Positions 35,040 through 47,876 are shown, numbered from the stretch's first letter. The stretch: DNA of 64,000 nt from Austropuccinia psidii (GCA_023105745.1 JALGQZ010000011.1:21726975-21790974); one strand, 5' to 3'. Translations and numbers: made by a program. The notes: generated by a model not told the origin, from the sequence alone.

Positions 35040-37260
35040 TTAATCACTTTCAAAAGTTTCTGATTCATCAGTGTCTTCTTCAGAATCTGATTCTTCTTCT
35101 TTTTCATTGTGGTCATCTGTTTCCACAATTTCCTTGATATTTGCCTTTTTGAGGCAATTATTGGCTAAGTGTCCAATAACTCCACATTTATGGCATTTTC
35201 TTTACTCATTACTGTTGAGTGTATTGGGATTGAAAGGTTCTCTTATTTTATCTTTCTTGATAAATGGTTTATTTGGAATTTTGATGTCCACTTTTCTCCA
35301 AGCTCCACCAATCTTCTTTCTTGTCACTATATCTTCCAGTGCATTGATATATTCCTCTATGAGGCATGGTTCTATGCACCTGCTTCTCACAGAATGTTCT
35401 AATTCCCCTCCAAATTTCTTAAGTATCTGAATTTGCACCATCCTTTGTGACATTTATGCATACAGTGCATTTAATCTTTCAACTTGTTTCAAGACCCAAG
35501 TCAGAGTTTTATCCTTATCTGGATGAAAGAAGGAACTTTCAAATGCATTTTCTATTTTGTACCTCAAGGCATCATTTTCCCATTTGGTGATTATTCTATT
35601 TTTCCACCAAGACCAGGTATTTTCACCATTGGTTTGTCTTATGCCATAATACCATCTTTTTTTGAAGACTTTTCAAATAATGAATGTAATATTTCAGTGA
35701 TTAATTCATCTGTTATGGCATAATCTTCTTGCAAAATATCAATTGCTTTAATGAATGGGTTTGTTATTTCATCTTTTGGTTTAACAGGACTTCTTATGTG
35801 AGAAAATGCAGTTGATAACTTTGGCGTATTTAATTTAGCCTCATTTATTTTATCCATTTTTTCAGTAATAAGTCTTATTTCACTTTGAATGTCATTTTTA
35901 AGATTAATTCTTGCTTCATCACTCTTTTCTACATGGTCTAGAAGTAATTTCTGATGTGATGAAGTCTTTTCTTCAAATTTCTCAACAGATATACCTAATT
36001 TGTTGAATTTTTTTGTTAAATTGTCAATGCTCATATCATAATTGACTGTTAAGGTTTTTTATTTAATATATTTTATGTATTTACACAATTCTTGTTGTTC
36101 TTGTATTATATTTTGAGTATTTTCAATTAGAATATTTGGTTTATTATTTTCAACCATAAATTTAATGTTATCAATTTCTTTTTTGTTTTGTACAACAATT
36201 TTTTTTAAAGATGATAAGCCATTATTTATTGCTGGTAAGGATAATAGACTATTTTCAATGTCTTTAAGAGGTAAGATACTATTTTTAATTTCAGTTGAAG
36301 TATTATCAACATCAGGAGACAAAGGTATTTCTTTGAGAAATGAGGTTGCCTCATTCTTTCTTCCTCTTTGTCCTTGAATTCCATCAAGGTTCTGGCCATG
36401 TTGAAGAAATTGTCCATGGCATCTTTTTGGATTTTTGGGATCCTTTAACTTGGGGAATATGGTTTCCTCCAATTATTTTTCTTTTTCTTCCTCCCTTCTT
36501 GGGGAAGCTGGTTGGCTTGAGGCTTTCTGGTAGAAGCTACTGTGGATTCTTCCTTGCTTGCCTCTTTCTTTTTGGCATGGTATTTGTTTATCTTCTTGAT
36601 TTGAGGCTTGGATGATAGTGGATTCCATCCATTGGAGTATCTTACTATTTCCTTCTCTTTGAGGAATTTCTTCATGATGTGCCAGGAGTCAATCACTCCT
36701 TGGTGGATTTGTGGCAACATTTCACAATACTTTCCCTTGTAAATTGTGTAGTACTGTTTGTACTGGCTCATGTAAATTTCTATTTGAGCCCTCTGGATAT
36801 CATTAATCCCTGTTGGAATTACTCATCCTTAGTTCCAATTCTGGTTCAGAAATAATGGGCATATCTGGGACTCGCCTTTTGGATATGGCACTTCCTTGTG
36901 TGGATTCTGTTCCACTGGGTATTTTTCTCTTTCTTTTACCTTTTGAGGGATCAACTATACTTCTGAGTCCACCTCTATCTGATTGGGTGGAGTATTGGGA
37001 TTCTCTTCTAGTAGTAATAGTAAAAATCTAAGAAAAAAGAAAGATTTGAGAACACAAAATATCTCTTATGGCGATTAAAAAGGAGGTACTCACCTTCAGA
37101 GTCCTGAATAGTGGGTCCTGGAAAGACTAATTTCTTAGCTTTCTTTTTCTTATTGATAATTTCTGTTGGAGAACTTGGACAAGTCTCTTCTACAAATCTC
37201 TCAACAGTGGTTTGATTATACTCTGCTAAGTTGTCTGCAAACCCTAAAAAGACAAATAAA
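35040..37260 (-). pseudogene. Gy4 gag
   Basis: The zinc knuckle near 35180 reads CHKCGVIGHLANNC, an intact CCHC. Upstream are the capsid-like pieces (35202-35453, ELEHSVRSRCIEPCLIEEY), coiled-coil-like stretches rich in Lys/Asn/Glu (35639-36034, 36059-36472) and a piece with WHIMKKFLKEK and RYSNGWNPLSSKP (36445-36771) comparable with KGWNP in Gy3 and NGWHP in Gy2. The N-terminal basic part (RKIPSGTESTQGSAISKRR) is at about 36850-37027. Many shifts. Confidence 0.8.
37028..37093 (-). other. Intron-like segment in Gy4 gag 5' region
   Basis: On the minus strand, GTGAGTACC at 37093 begins a 66-bp stretch that ends in a pyrimidine run and TTCTTAG at 37028. It has all marks of a short fungal intron. 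Similar segments lie at comparable places in Gy2 and Gy3. The joined reading frame cannot be confirmed because the gene is damaged. Confidence 0.5.
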
Positions 37261-37734
37261 TATAAGTATATTTTTGAAACATGTTATTTTTGATAACATA
37301 TGGCAATTTCCACATAAGAATTGCTTTAACATCTTTTTAATGAATAAAATGAATAAAAGAAATGATCAAAAAAAGGAATAAAAATAACTTTTGTATTGGT
37401 TTTTTATATATATATTTTTTTATTATTTTCATATTTTTATTTTTAAAGAATAAAATAAAATTAAGATGATTCTTTCTAAAATTAATTTATAACATAAGTT
37501 TATTTTTAATTTATAAATTTATTTTTTAATCACTAGAGTCACTCAAAGAAAGCTCTTGCAAGTCCAAGGATGTGAAAAACCACATGTAAGACAGTACAAT
37601 TGGTTTCCAAATGCCACAATAGCTCTTAAAATCAATAAATATAAGATTACTATATAATTGTATAATTACAAATATAATTTATTATTGGATAAACCCAAAA
37701 TGAATCTTTTTTAAAGGTCTTTAAGTAAAAATCA

Positions 37735-37750
37735 CAGCCAGGCCCCCAAA
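37735..37750 (-). promoter_or_regulatory. Gy4 primer binding site region
   Basis: Directly after the 5' LTR the minus strand reads TTTGGGGGCCTGGCTG. The same core, TTTGGGGGCC, follows the LTR in Gy2 and Gy3. The primer is not identified. The 480 bp from here to gag are AT-rich leader with no ORF. Confidence 0.6.
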
Positions 37751-39468
37751 TGTAAGGTTTGACTATGAAACAATAAGTGAATATTACTAATATTTTACTA
37801 AATGTACTATGAATGTCCTTATTAATATAAATACTATTTATATTAATAAAGAAATTATTAAGAGTAATAATTGAGAGATATTATCATAAAAGGAGAAATA
37901 ACCTACTTTTGACACTTTATATAATAATTTTGAGAGATTTTATGCCAAATAATATTGATACAAATTATTTAAATTGTATTTAAAATAAAAATTATAAGAA
38001 ATTACAAATATTCTTATTTTTACGTGAAATAGAGATTTTATAGAGAAATTTTAACAAAAACAATTAGTAATTAATTTAATCATGTCAAAGTTTATTATTA
38101 TGATAAATATTAACTTGATTCTTCCAGTATAAAATAGTTTTATATAAAAATAAGAAAGTTTTGACCTTTGTTTTAATAATTTTAATGTTTTTGTTACGTC
38201 TGAGGGGGAAATAGAGTAAAAAGAACTCTATTTTTAGTAAATTCCTCCTTTCTGGGGTCCAGAAGGCTTCTAGTTGACATTTACTGATGGTATCTACCCA
38301 AATTGATCAGTATTTTAAGGTTTAGTAATGATTAAATCATAATTAAACCATCTTATCTCATTATTATGTCATTATTTAGAGTTATCACTATAGCTCTAAG
38401 TTTGATGACATAATAGGATGGGAAGAAGCCTAAAATTTGAGAATTGTATTAGTATAAATCATAATTTAATAGTGTTCACCAGTTTAAGCACTTATATAAC
38501 TGTTAAACTTAAAATGAGATTACAGTGAGTGATCATAAATGATCAATTTTAAGCTTAAACTTTGATCATTAATGACTTTGAAGTTATACAAACTACAGAC
38601 ATTCAGAGAGTGAATTCTGATAGCTTGCCATGTACTTATTACAATTCCAAGAGAATTTCATTACATCATAAAAACTCTATTTTTGTTGATTTTTCTTGTA
38701 TCTCATCTTTTCTGTAAAAATTTAATATTTTAAACTTCAAACCATGATTTCAGGGGGTTTTACCCTGAATATTATGATAAAAAATAAGTAATTCTTCATG
38801 CATGAGCTAGCAGAACCTGAATATCCACTTTAATTTAAGCTTAAACTAATTTCACAACAAAGTGGTTAACAGATCTAGAAATTTTGTTCAATAAACCCTT
38901 ACAAGTTATAACCTTGCTTATAGCTTGTCAAACAAAGTTTGTATATGTTTCCTGAAAATAATTACGTGATAGCTTTATTTTTGGTTTGACTCTCTATCAT
39001 ATATATTTCAAGAGATATTAGCTAAAACTCATGAATGTATGCACAGACCAAAAAGGTGCATATATTCAGTTTAATTGCTTAAGTATTAACTTTAGAGAAA
39101 TAAAATAAAACTGGTTTATGTGTAGGTTTTCATGCGAAATCCAATGGCATAATTTATCCCACATGTTTTTCCATTGGTTTCTAAGATAATTAAGAACTTA
39201 TGTCTATTGATGTTGTTTTTAGCTTATTACTCATTAGTTATTGACTTTACAGATATTCCATAAAAATGATATATGTGTGTTTTATAATGTGGAATCTAAT
39301 AGTGTAATTTATTTCACATGTTTATTAATAAGAGTATAAGTTCATTTGGAATTTATAGTTTTTTATGGTATTTCTACTTATTTTGAGAAAATTATTTGGA
39401 GGAATAATTATTGCAAAAATTATTCTTGTGACCTTCTTGGATATGTGGTCATATCTCAAAGGCTCACA
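37751..39468 (-). repeat. Gy4 5' LTR
   Basis: Plus-strand start TGTAAGGTTTGACTATG, end AAGGCTCACA; 1718 bp, colinear with 29278-31209 with several small gaps. Confidence 0.9.
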
Positions 39469-41938
39469 ATTGAGAACTTTGAGAAATTGATTTTTTTTTG
39501 AAATAAAAGAAGATTTACGGTTGTTAATCCTTTTATTCTTAACCATAGATGGGTTGGTAGTCACATAAATCTCTTAATCAAGTAATTATGAAAATCTTAA
39601 ATGACAACAGATGATGCAATAAATAATCTGAAAAGGATAATTGCTTTCTCAATCACTTTTTTTTCAGTTTTCTCCATGGCATTCCTCTGTGAGCTGTTGT
39701 TGAATTAAAAGAGGCCTCCTCTTTCTGTTTTTTTCAAATCATCTTATCATCCAATTATACCTTTATCACCAACAAGTAAGTATTATTTAAACATTTCTTT
39801 TAAGTGTTTTATTGTTTCATAATCAATCAGAAAGACTTAAAATCATAGAAATAAATTCTAATTTGCTGCAATACTTCTATAAATAAGTTTTGATCCTTTA
39901 AATACACAATTTATCTGTCAAATCCCTCTACAAATTATTTTCAAGGTTGTATTGGAGTATTAGTTAGTGGTTTTAATAAAGTCTTAAAGTCTTTCTCTAG
40001 TAATAGTTCTCTTCAAGAATCATATTGATAATTATTCTTGGAAAAGATAATTATATATAAAAAGAATTTAATTATTTTAATAAAGAAGTTTTTTTATTAA
40101 CTACCTCTTGTAATTGATTCTTTTAGACAGTTACTGCTTACCATTATAGTCACTAGTAGTGTATAACAAGTAAAAGAAATAATTGATTGATTAATTATTT
40201 AATTGTGGTTATAATATTTTTTATTATTATGTTTCATATCAACAGTCATAGTACTTTTGATTAATATTAATATTGTCAACAGTTTCATAGAAACATCTCA
40301 CAAATATGATATTTTAGCAATTCTAAGAGTTGTTAATAAGAGTGGTATTGTTGATATTTATCAAAAATACATCTGAGAATCACAAATTTTTGAGTTTTAT
40401 TAAATTTATAATTCAATAAGAATTCACTTTTGGAACCTAATCCATCAAAAAGGTAAAATTAAAATTATTTATTCAAATCAATCACTTAAAAGAATGTTTT
40501 TGAAATACTTCTTGTTATAAAAGAACAAAATAAGATTGAACCAATACATTTAACCACTGAGGGGGATAATGAATTACTTTTTCTTATACTTGATATATAT
40601 GATTATTATGAAGTATATATTTTTTAATCTTTATCTTCTAATTTAACTAGTATTATTATAATCTGAACTACATAGATTTTTGGGATAAAATATTACTATA
40701 GTTTGTCTCACCTCTATAGTGAAGCCATTTATACTCTTGAAACAAAGACTTTTGAGCTGAATTTCAGAATCTTCTATTACAGGATAGCCAATTTCAAGTA
40801 GGTGTTTAAATAATATTCTCTTGAATATTTTAAAGGTCCCATTATCAACTAGGTACATAAAACATAATCTTATTTACCCTCATAAGTTGGGCCAAAAATT
40901 TAAGAATCCTTTTTTAACATTAGTTTGGTAAGATCATTTTTAAGTATATATTGTTTCATCCTTCTTAGTATTATATCTTGATATCTGAAACCATTAATAT
41001 CATTGATTAATGGCAATATTTAATAGGATATTTTTGATTTAGTTCTATTTTCTATCTAATATTCCTTTCTTACCCAAAAAGGTAAATTCAAGTTCATACA
41101 TTCCCTTATAATTTATTTTCATTCTTATGATCATGTTATATTATTTAGTGGGTTCTTGAAGATTTGTTTCTTTACAAATTGAAGTCAGTATATTTTCTTC
41201 AGTAATATCTACTTCTGGATATAATATTTTTATTTAATTTTAATACTATGTTTAAGGTTAGTGGTTTTAATTTTGAAGTATATAGACTATTGGCTTTTTA
41301 TTGTAACCAATAAATTTCTAAAAAAATCTGTCACATGTGATATACCTATCAATATTATTTAATTATCTTATAATTTTTTCTGTGATAAGTTTTTCTATTT
41401 TTTCCAACATCTTTCAATTAAAAATGCAATCATTGAAAGAAGACACACAAGCTGTTTATAAAGAATTTAAGTGTTTTGACAAATTCTGAGAGAGTTTTTC
41501 TAATTCAGACTTTTTGTTTTGATATTTATAGAAGAATTTTGAAGCCCCATAAAGAATACAGCACTTCATTTTATGTAGTAAGAATTATAATTTGGCTTAT
41601 TTAAGGAAAGACTTTGTAGAATGAAATTTTTTCTATGAAGTTCCATAATTAATTCCATTGGAAAATGAAGAATCCTCAAGATGATTTTTTTCAACTGAAT
41701 TGCTTACCAATGCTGATTTGAGCTTCTGAGACACTGGGAACTAATAAAATTTAGGCAATTGATTCAATTATAGAAAGAATTCACAGAAGGGATGAAACAA
41801 TTCCCTTTCTCAAATGGAACAACTTTCTTCCAAAAAAATATTTATATTTGTCAGTAGAATCTCATTCTATGAATTGTCCTCCTTGACGTTACCAGCCGGG
41901 AACTTTTACTACAAACCAAAATTTCTTCAATTTTTTTT
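39469..41938. other. AT-rich DNA, no gene recognised
   Basis: About 2.5 kb between Gy4 and the MULE. The ORF at 40643-40858 (minus) has no motif I know. No terminal repeats or tRNA-like folds were noticed. Confidence 0.5.
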
Positions 41939-41965
41939 GGGTTTGGTAAACACATGTAAGTAACC
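41939..41965 (+). repeat. MULE left terminal inverted repeat
   Basis: GGGTTTGGTAAACACATG then TAAGTAA. About 20 of 23 bases match the right end. Non-coding AT-rich DNA with many T runs and two related stretches (TTCCTTCATTTTTTTTAAA at 42166 and 42353) lies between here and the OTU domain. Confidence 0.75.
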
Positions 41966-42752
41966 TTATCTTTCAAAAAAAATTCCTCAGGCTCAGTTTT
42001 GAGGATTTTTTAAATTTTCTTTGCCATATTTTTCCCAGCTTGGCATGTCAATAAGAAAAAATTTTTTCAAATTTTTTTTTGCCAAATTTCACCAATCTGG
42101 CCAATATGCCAAAATGGCATATTTTTTTTCAAAAATTCATTTAAAATATTCCCACTTATGAATTTCCTTCATTTTTTTTAAAATGAAGGGTTCAATGTAA
42201 AGAATAAAGCACCAGAATCCCATAATTTTGGGAATTTTTTTGAGTGGGACAAGTGAAGGTGCAAAAAGGTTTTTTTTTTCAAATGTTTTTTCCCGTCATT
42301 GTAATATGCCTATTTTTAAAAAGTGAATTTAATAACTTCCCACTTATGAATTTCCTTCATTTTTTTTAAATTAACGGGTTCAATCTGGACAATAAAGAAC
42401 CAGAAGCTCATGAATTGGGAAAGTTTTTTTGGTGGGACAACAAGTGAAGGCGCAATGAGTGTTTTTTTCAACTGTTTTTTTTCTTGTGTGTAATATGACT
42501 ATTTCCAAGTACAAAAGTTCCACATGTTTGATAAAAAAGGAGACTGAGGTGGGATTTAAGCAATACATATGACTGAGGAGGGGGATAATTGGCATAAATT
42601 ATATATACAAAAATCATTCAATCAGAATCAACCTCCAAAATGGTGTGTTTTTTCTGGAGGGGGGGGGGGAAGATTGGACAAATACAACATTCTGTGTTTC
42701 TTAAATTTATCAGCCCACCCCAGGGCTTGTGTTTGGGCATGAAACTCCCATT

Positions 42753-43286
42753 TTACAGTAATGGGGGGACTGGATAAACTTTAGAAATGATGATATCCAA
42801 AGGAACAAAATGAGCACAACTATTCAAGAAGCAGATGAAAATGGGGGGATTATCATTTTGAGGACAGAAATAAGGGAAAAAAGAAAAAGATTGGGCTGTG
42901 GAATAAAAGAAAACTGGTCTTTTATACTTATTTGCAATTGGATCCCCCATGTCAGGCATGGACATCCACTTGCTTTTTGGAGCCTGGCCAACATCTTCAT
43001 ACCATTCAATTCTTTCCAAATAAGAAGATACTGAGGGAATTAAGGTGTTCATGGCTTCATAAAGATATTGATTTTGGTGAATTCCTTCAGCCAAGTCACC
43101 TCTGACATCAGCCCACTGATATTGAGTCTTGTAAATGAAGTGGGATACTGTTCTGTAGCCACAGCTTCCATCACCCTGGACATTGATGGCCTTGAAGGTG
43201 TATTTCAATATAAACTTGGGCAAGTCTTCTGAGCCAGTTATCTGATAAAATAAGTTCAAAAAATGAATAAATATCAAAATAAACAA
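42753..43286 (-). pseudogene. OTU-like cysteine protease domain of the MULE
   Basis: From the intron acceptor near 43245 the exon gives AINVQGDGSCGYRTVSHFIY: GDGSCGYR is the OTU active-site block with Asp and catalytic Cys. About 130 residues on, SCAHFVPLDI supplies the His. OTU enzymes remove ubiquitin or related modifiers. The domain is open for about 160 codons to the stop at 42753. It lies 3' of the transposase in the same orientation, inside the inverted repeats, so it is element cargo or the C-terminus of the transposase protein. Catalytic residues look kept, but the upstream transposase is broken. Confidence 0.75.
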
Positions 43287-43308
43287 CAGAAAATTACATT
43301 AAAAAGAA

Positions 43309-45664
43309 TCAGAAACTCAAAAACAGCTTGGAGAATTCATCAATTGTGTGATAATTGCTTTGACAATGCTCACAGGTCAAGTCAATTGCATTATAGATAT
43401 TAAAACTAGTGGCAGGCTTGTGTGATTTTCTTTGTGAGGTTTTGCTTCCAATTGCTAATCTTCTGGACCTTCTAAGAATTACTTCTGATTTATTTAATTC
43501 AGTTGCTGAGGGTAGTGAATCTGATGAACTTATGGATTTAGATAATGAGTCCTCAGAATATTCAGAATCTTCAGATGAGTCCACTTCCATAATTGGAGAG
43601 GGGACATTTGACTGGGATCTTGACGTTGTTGTACTGGTCACTTTTGAGGGGGGTCTTCCTCTTCTCTTGGATTGACTTTCAATAATATCAAATCTTGAAG
43701 GTTCTCTTTTGTTTTGATTTTTGTTTTTATTCTTGGCTCCTTGGGGTCTTACACAATATTCTTGCATTCTAGAGGGTCTTCATAATATTGATCATCCTCT
43801 TGACTCTTGGGAATTTGATCAAATGGGACTTTTCCAGTCAAAACATCTTGAAGATGTTGGAGTATTGGAGTGATTTCTGCCATTGGTCTTTGAAACAGGT
43901 CTTCCCCAATGTCTTCAAATATTTTCTTGGCTTCATTCTTTCTTTCTTTTTCAACACTTTGATCATCACCTTGAAAACCAGCCTGAGAAAAATATGGCAA
44001 ATAAAATCAGTCAACAAGAAAAACCCTCACAGGAAAATTGAAATGCCATTGAGGATGGAAGTCTGCTAATTCAAGCCTTTGGCGCTTGGAAAATGCCTTT
44101 TGGGTCTTATGCTTGCAAGGAATGTCTTTATAATTGTTGTATTTGTTGGTGCATTTTTCATTTGGAGGAAATTTTGTTTTGAAATTTTCAAAGGCAATCT
44201 GAAGAGCATAATGAGACACCTTGCCATTGAGGGCACAGATGTGTGGAGGAAAATTCTTGACATGGACAATCATTTCTTTGGAGATTCTGTTGATTATTTC
44301 AATAAATTGTTTTCTGAATGCCATGTGGAGAGCCCTGACTACCTCCAGGATAGTACCAGTAGACTTTTGGAGCCAAAGTTTAACCATGGCATAGGCACCT
44401 TCAACTCTGGAGGTGGAGCCCACACCCAGGTGGCAATGGTGGTTGGTCCAGGCTGGCACATAGTACTCCTTTAGAGGAAGCCACGTCTTTTCCAAATATT
44501 GCAAGACCTCAGGATTTTTGACTTGCTTTTGAAGCTTCTTCCAGTTGTCTTTGAAAGACTTTTCAGTGGATGAATACATAAGCTGATAAATGAATCCCAA
44601 AGTCATTAATAAAGACAATAATAAGAAAAAAAGTGAAATAAAGTGAAGAAGTATATTAATTGCTTCCAAAGGCCCATAAAATCTTCAAAATCAGTTCCAT
44701 GACCAATTTTCTTCATGCGATGAGCGGATACATCCTTTTTGATGTGCCAAATGCATAGAATGACTTTGGAGTCTGGGAAGAGCTTCTTAATAGAGTTTTT
44801 CAAGGCCAGATCCCTGTAAATAACAATAACTGGAGGGGGAACAAGATTAGTGTTGTTGAGGACCTTTTCTATGTATTGATTTAATGCCCAAGTATATGAA
44901 GGTTCATTTTCATTCTTCATCAAACAAAAAGCCCCAGAAAAGGTCTTATTGGTTGAGCTGAATCCAACAATATGAAAGAGGGGAATTTTGTCCTTATTGG
45001 TTTTATAAGTACAATCCATAAGAATGACATGAGGAAAGCCATGAAGAAGTTTTATGGCTAGGGGGTGAGTAAAAAACAAGGAGGTAGTGTGTCCCCCAGA
45101 ATCCCTTGCAGAGGACCAAACAAAGTTTTCTTCTTTGAGAGTGTCAATAAAAGCATCAATGGGAATTCTGCCTTGCAGTTTGTCTTTCTTGATTTTCTTG
45201 ACTTGGTTGTAAATGTCTTGAAGGATTACAGGCCTGTCAGACTCCCTCTGGCTGCATAATTGGGCCTGAATTTGCCTTGGCATGAGCAGTGATTCAGACA
45301 TTTGAGCAATTTGGGATGTTTCTTGCTCATTGAACTTCCTGAAAGCAGGATGTGCCATGATATTTTCAGTGGCATCATGGCTATGTTCAGGATTTTTGAC
45401 TTTAAGAGTCCAAGTGGTACTCTTGGCATATTTCCTGGCATAAAGTCTAAAAGAACAGTCAAGCTTTCTGGAGGTGACTGTTTTGGAGGGGCTTTTGTTG
45501 GGATTTGGGGTGCCAGACCTGTCACAACATATTTCAATTTGGTTGTGTGTCATATTGGACCTCAAGGTGCAGACAGCATACCCCTGAGCCCTGGCAACAT
45601 TATGCACATGTTGCTAAAGAAGCTCAAGGGTCTGAAATTCACCTTCAGTGGGGGGCAGAAGCAT
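43309..45664 (-). pseudogene. MULE transposase (FAR1-type zinc finger plus DDE)
   Basis: Likely start is the ATG at 45664, in frame with EGEFQTLELL, a TAG (45614-45616), then HNVARAQGYAVCTLRS. A FAR1/WRKY-type zinc finger follows (KLDCSFRLYARK, then HSHD). The DDE domain has HVILMDCTYKTNKDKIPLFH (first Asp), VIVIYRDLALKN (second Asp) and CIWHIKKDV. At about 44650-44610 the frame changes where an intron would be expected; the acceptor TTTATCAG is there but no GT donor is. The next exon, 44600-44015, has YYVPAWTNHHCHLGVGSTSR and VEGAYAMVK, with the last acidic residue. Further exons (44000-43760, 43767-43320) carry an acidic stretch and basic RGRPPSK blocks like AT-hooks, with one frameshift near 43760. 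Inactive. Confidence 0.85.
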
Positions 45665-46186
45665 TTTTCAATGAGAAATATGTATGAAAGTGAAAAAAAA
45701 GGGGGAATTGGGGGATTTGGAATGGGGTAAGAACCTTTCAAAATGTGAAAAAGAGGTGAAAAAAGGTGTGAAAAATGAACAGAAGGGTTAATAGTGAAAG
45801 AAAGTGGTTTAAATGTGGGATTAATAGATGAGGAAAGGTAAAAAATTGAAAATTGAGAGGCTTGAAAGCTGGTTGTTGTGGTGAAAATGCAGTCTTTGGG
45901 GGAAAAAAAGAACAAAAAGTGTGAAAAGCTTTGCAAAATGGCTTTGGTAATGCTGTTTTTCCAAAAAAAACAGTAGTTTGGGGTGGGGATAATGTGGATT
46001 ATTGGGGTATTTGGGCTTGTTTTTTTTTTTGGGGGGGCTGGGCAAAAAAATCTGAAACAATTTGGAGTTAGAGAGGTTTTGTGGGGAAAAACCTCTTTTG
46101 GGAATTTTTTGGCCCAATACAGGCCAAATTGTGTTTCATTTTTAATTAAAAATGGGCCCAGGGCACCCCTTACATGTTTTTACCAA

Positions 46187-46213
46187 TTTGCTTACATGTT
46201 TTTACCAACACCC
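46187..46213 (-). repeat. MULE right terminal inverted repeat
   Basis: Inward reading gives GGGTGTTGGTAAAAACATG. The inner part repeats in tandem: TTACATGTTTTTACCAA occurs twice at 46171-46209. The DNA between this repeat and the transposase start (45665-46170) is non-coding with G/T-rich runs. Confidence 0.75.
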
Positions 46214-46542
46214 TTTTTTTAATGAATTCTTCTCCTAAATAAATGAAAAAACAAAAAAGAGCAAAAGGTGAGAAAATATACTCTATCATAGGAGAGTTCA
46301 AATCTACCAATTACAACATTGAAAAGAAATTCAATGTTTGAAGCCCAAGCATCACAGTGCATAAGCCATTATTTTCAATAATAAATCATGAATTATTCAG
46401 TTCAGTCCTCTGGTATTCTACCCAAATCATATTTTAGTTCTACATAATTTATTTCAGCTGCATATTTTAGCTTAACCTGCAATAAGAAAATAATTGACCC
46501 CCAAGAATAAATTCCAATTAAAAACCTAACCTCTTCCTAGAA
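46214..46542. other. AT-rich flank between MULE and Gy3
   Basis: No ORF or repeat recognised. Its last five bases, TAGAA, would be the left target duplication of Gy3; the right one is outside the window. Confidence 0.5.
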
Positions 46543-47875
46543 TGTCAGCCTGTGACTTAAAACCAGAGCACAAGCATCACAGCCAGATACCATAAATAAA
46601 TGGTATAGCCAAGATACCACCAAAACATGGAGCTGAGCCAAATCAGCTCAAAAGGTATCAAAAGAAAGAGGAAACTTACCCCTTTCCAAAAATAAAAGTC
46701 CCATTAACATAGGACAAAGAATAACAAAGGTATTCCGGCTCAAAGTTGTTGCTGAGCATAAACCTTAATTTTCACCTCTCATCTGAAATATCGAGTAAGA
46801 GGCTTAACCCCATCAAATGGGTATTCAAAATGAAGCTCTAAGTCAGGGCTCTCCAATGGTACCAGCCAAACTGAGCTAGAACGAGTAGTACCAAAGCTAT
46901 GGCCAAATTCAGGCCAAATAAGGGTGAACAAAATATTCACCTCTCATCTAGCTTTTACAGTTTTAGTGTGAGATACCTAAAGTGGGGTCTTTTTGGAAAG
47001 AGCACAATCAGGGATATCGGATGGTGTGACTTATTTGTACATGGCATAACTTTGCCATATTTAACAATAGACATATCAAATGAGGTACCACTGTGTAGAG
47101 CACATAAATGGCTACACACTGAACCAATTTTGAAGTGGATATCTCAAAACTGACTAATTTATGGCAGTTTTAAGGTCAAAATCCCACATTTTGGCCAATA
47201 CAGCATTTCTGTGGGATAATATACCATAACTATGATTATTGGTGTCAAAATAACAAAGAATGTTGTTTAAGCTTCAATACCTCATAGTTCATTCAATACT
47301 GGGGTCACATACAGGTTCTGTACAGCATTCTATGCGTCATACATGTTAGAATCAAGCTGTGTGGTCCCCAGATGAAACTTTTCACCCTGTATTGGTGAAA
47401 CCTACCCAGATGTGGTTTCAAAAACACGTCTGAGCCCAATACAGGCTATACAGGTCTTTTGCAAACCAAAAGCCTGTATGAGAGAGTGAAAAATCTTCAC
47501 TTCCTCTATGTGGAAAGGTATAGCAGCCTTTCCACCCCATTTCAGGATGAAAAAGGGCCTTTTCACAGCCAGAAAAGGTTTCCTCATCCTGCTCTTGAAT
47601 TCCTACATATTACAACTGTCAAAAACAGCTATATTCTTGGAAAATAATAAGGTATACTTTAAACTTAAGTATTGCAGTCCAACAGGTAAAGCTGCACCCA
47701 GGGCTTTCAACAGCGCTCACCACCACTATTCCACAAATAGTAAAGCCCTTTTATTTTCATTATAAATTCTTATTATCATAAATACTCTCATTTTAAAACT
47801 TTTATCACCATGTTACAGTCACAGTTGAAGTTGTAAATAGCCTAATTACTACTTCATCATAGACTCAGCCTGACA
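46543..47875 (+). repeat. Gy3 5' LTR
   Basis: It starts TGTCAGCCTGTGAC and ends CAGCCTGACA; 1333 bp against 1440 bp in the solo copy at 5628-7067, the difference mostly a missing stretch around 47030. Short ORFs within are LTR sequence. Confidence 0.93.
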
Positions 47876-47876
47876 T

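Larger units (their letters stand above)
29278..39468 (-). mobile_element. Gy4: Ty3/Gypsy element, minus strand, both LTRs present, decayed
   Basis: Between two related LTRs (29278-31209 and 37751-39468) lie, in minus-strand order, primer-site-like sequence, gag, protease, RT, RNase H, integrase and a chromodomain-like tail. LTR ends are TGTGAGCC and CCTTACA as in Gy2. The flanking 5-mers are ATATT (left) and ATTGA (right), so no target duplication is visible; decay or recombination between two elements could explain that. Protein similarity to Gy2 and Gy3 is clear along pol. Confidence 0.92.
41939..46213 (-). mobile_element. Mutator-like (MULE) DNA transposon with an OTU-like domain
   Basis: The ends are inverted copies: left GGGTTTGGTAAACACATG at 41939, right, read inwards on the minus strand, GGGTGTTGGTAAAAACATG from 46213. 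Between them one minus-strand gene encodes a MULE transposase followed by an OTU-like protease domain. Both ends abut T runs (8 T left, 7 T right), so a target duplication of 8-10 bp, usual for MULEs, cannot be told from poly-T. Total length about 4.3 kb. Confidence 0.82.

Noticed and set aside
45302..45730. Plus-strand ORF across the MULE transposase
   Set aside because: Antisense shadow of the transposase, whose minus-strand frame has the zinc-finger and DDE motifs.
41931..46220. Target duplication of the MULE
   Set aside because: Only T runs of 8 and 7 bases flank the element; this cannot be told apart from chance poly-T.
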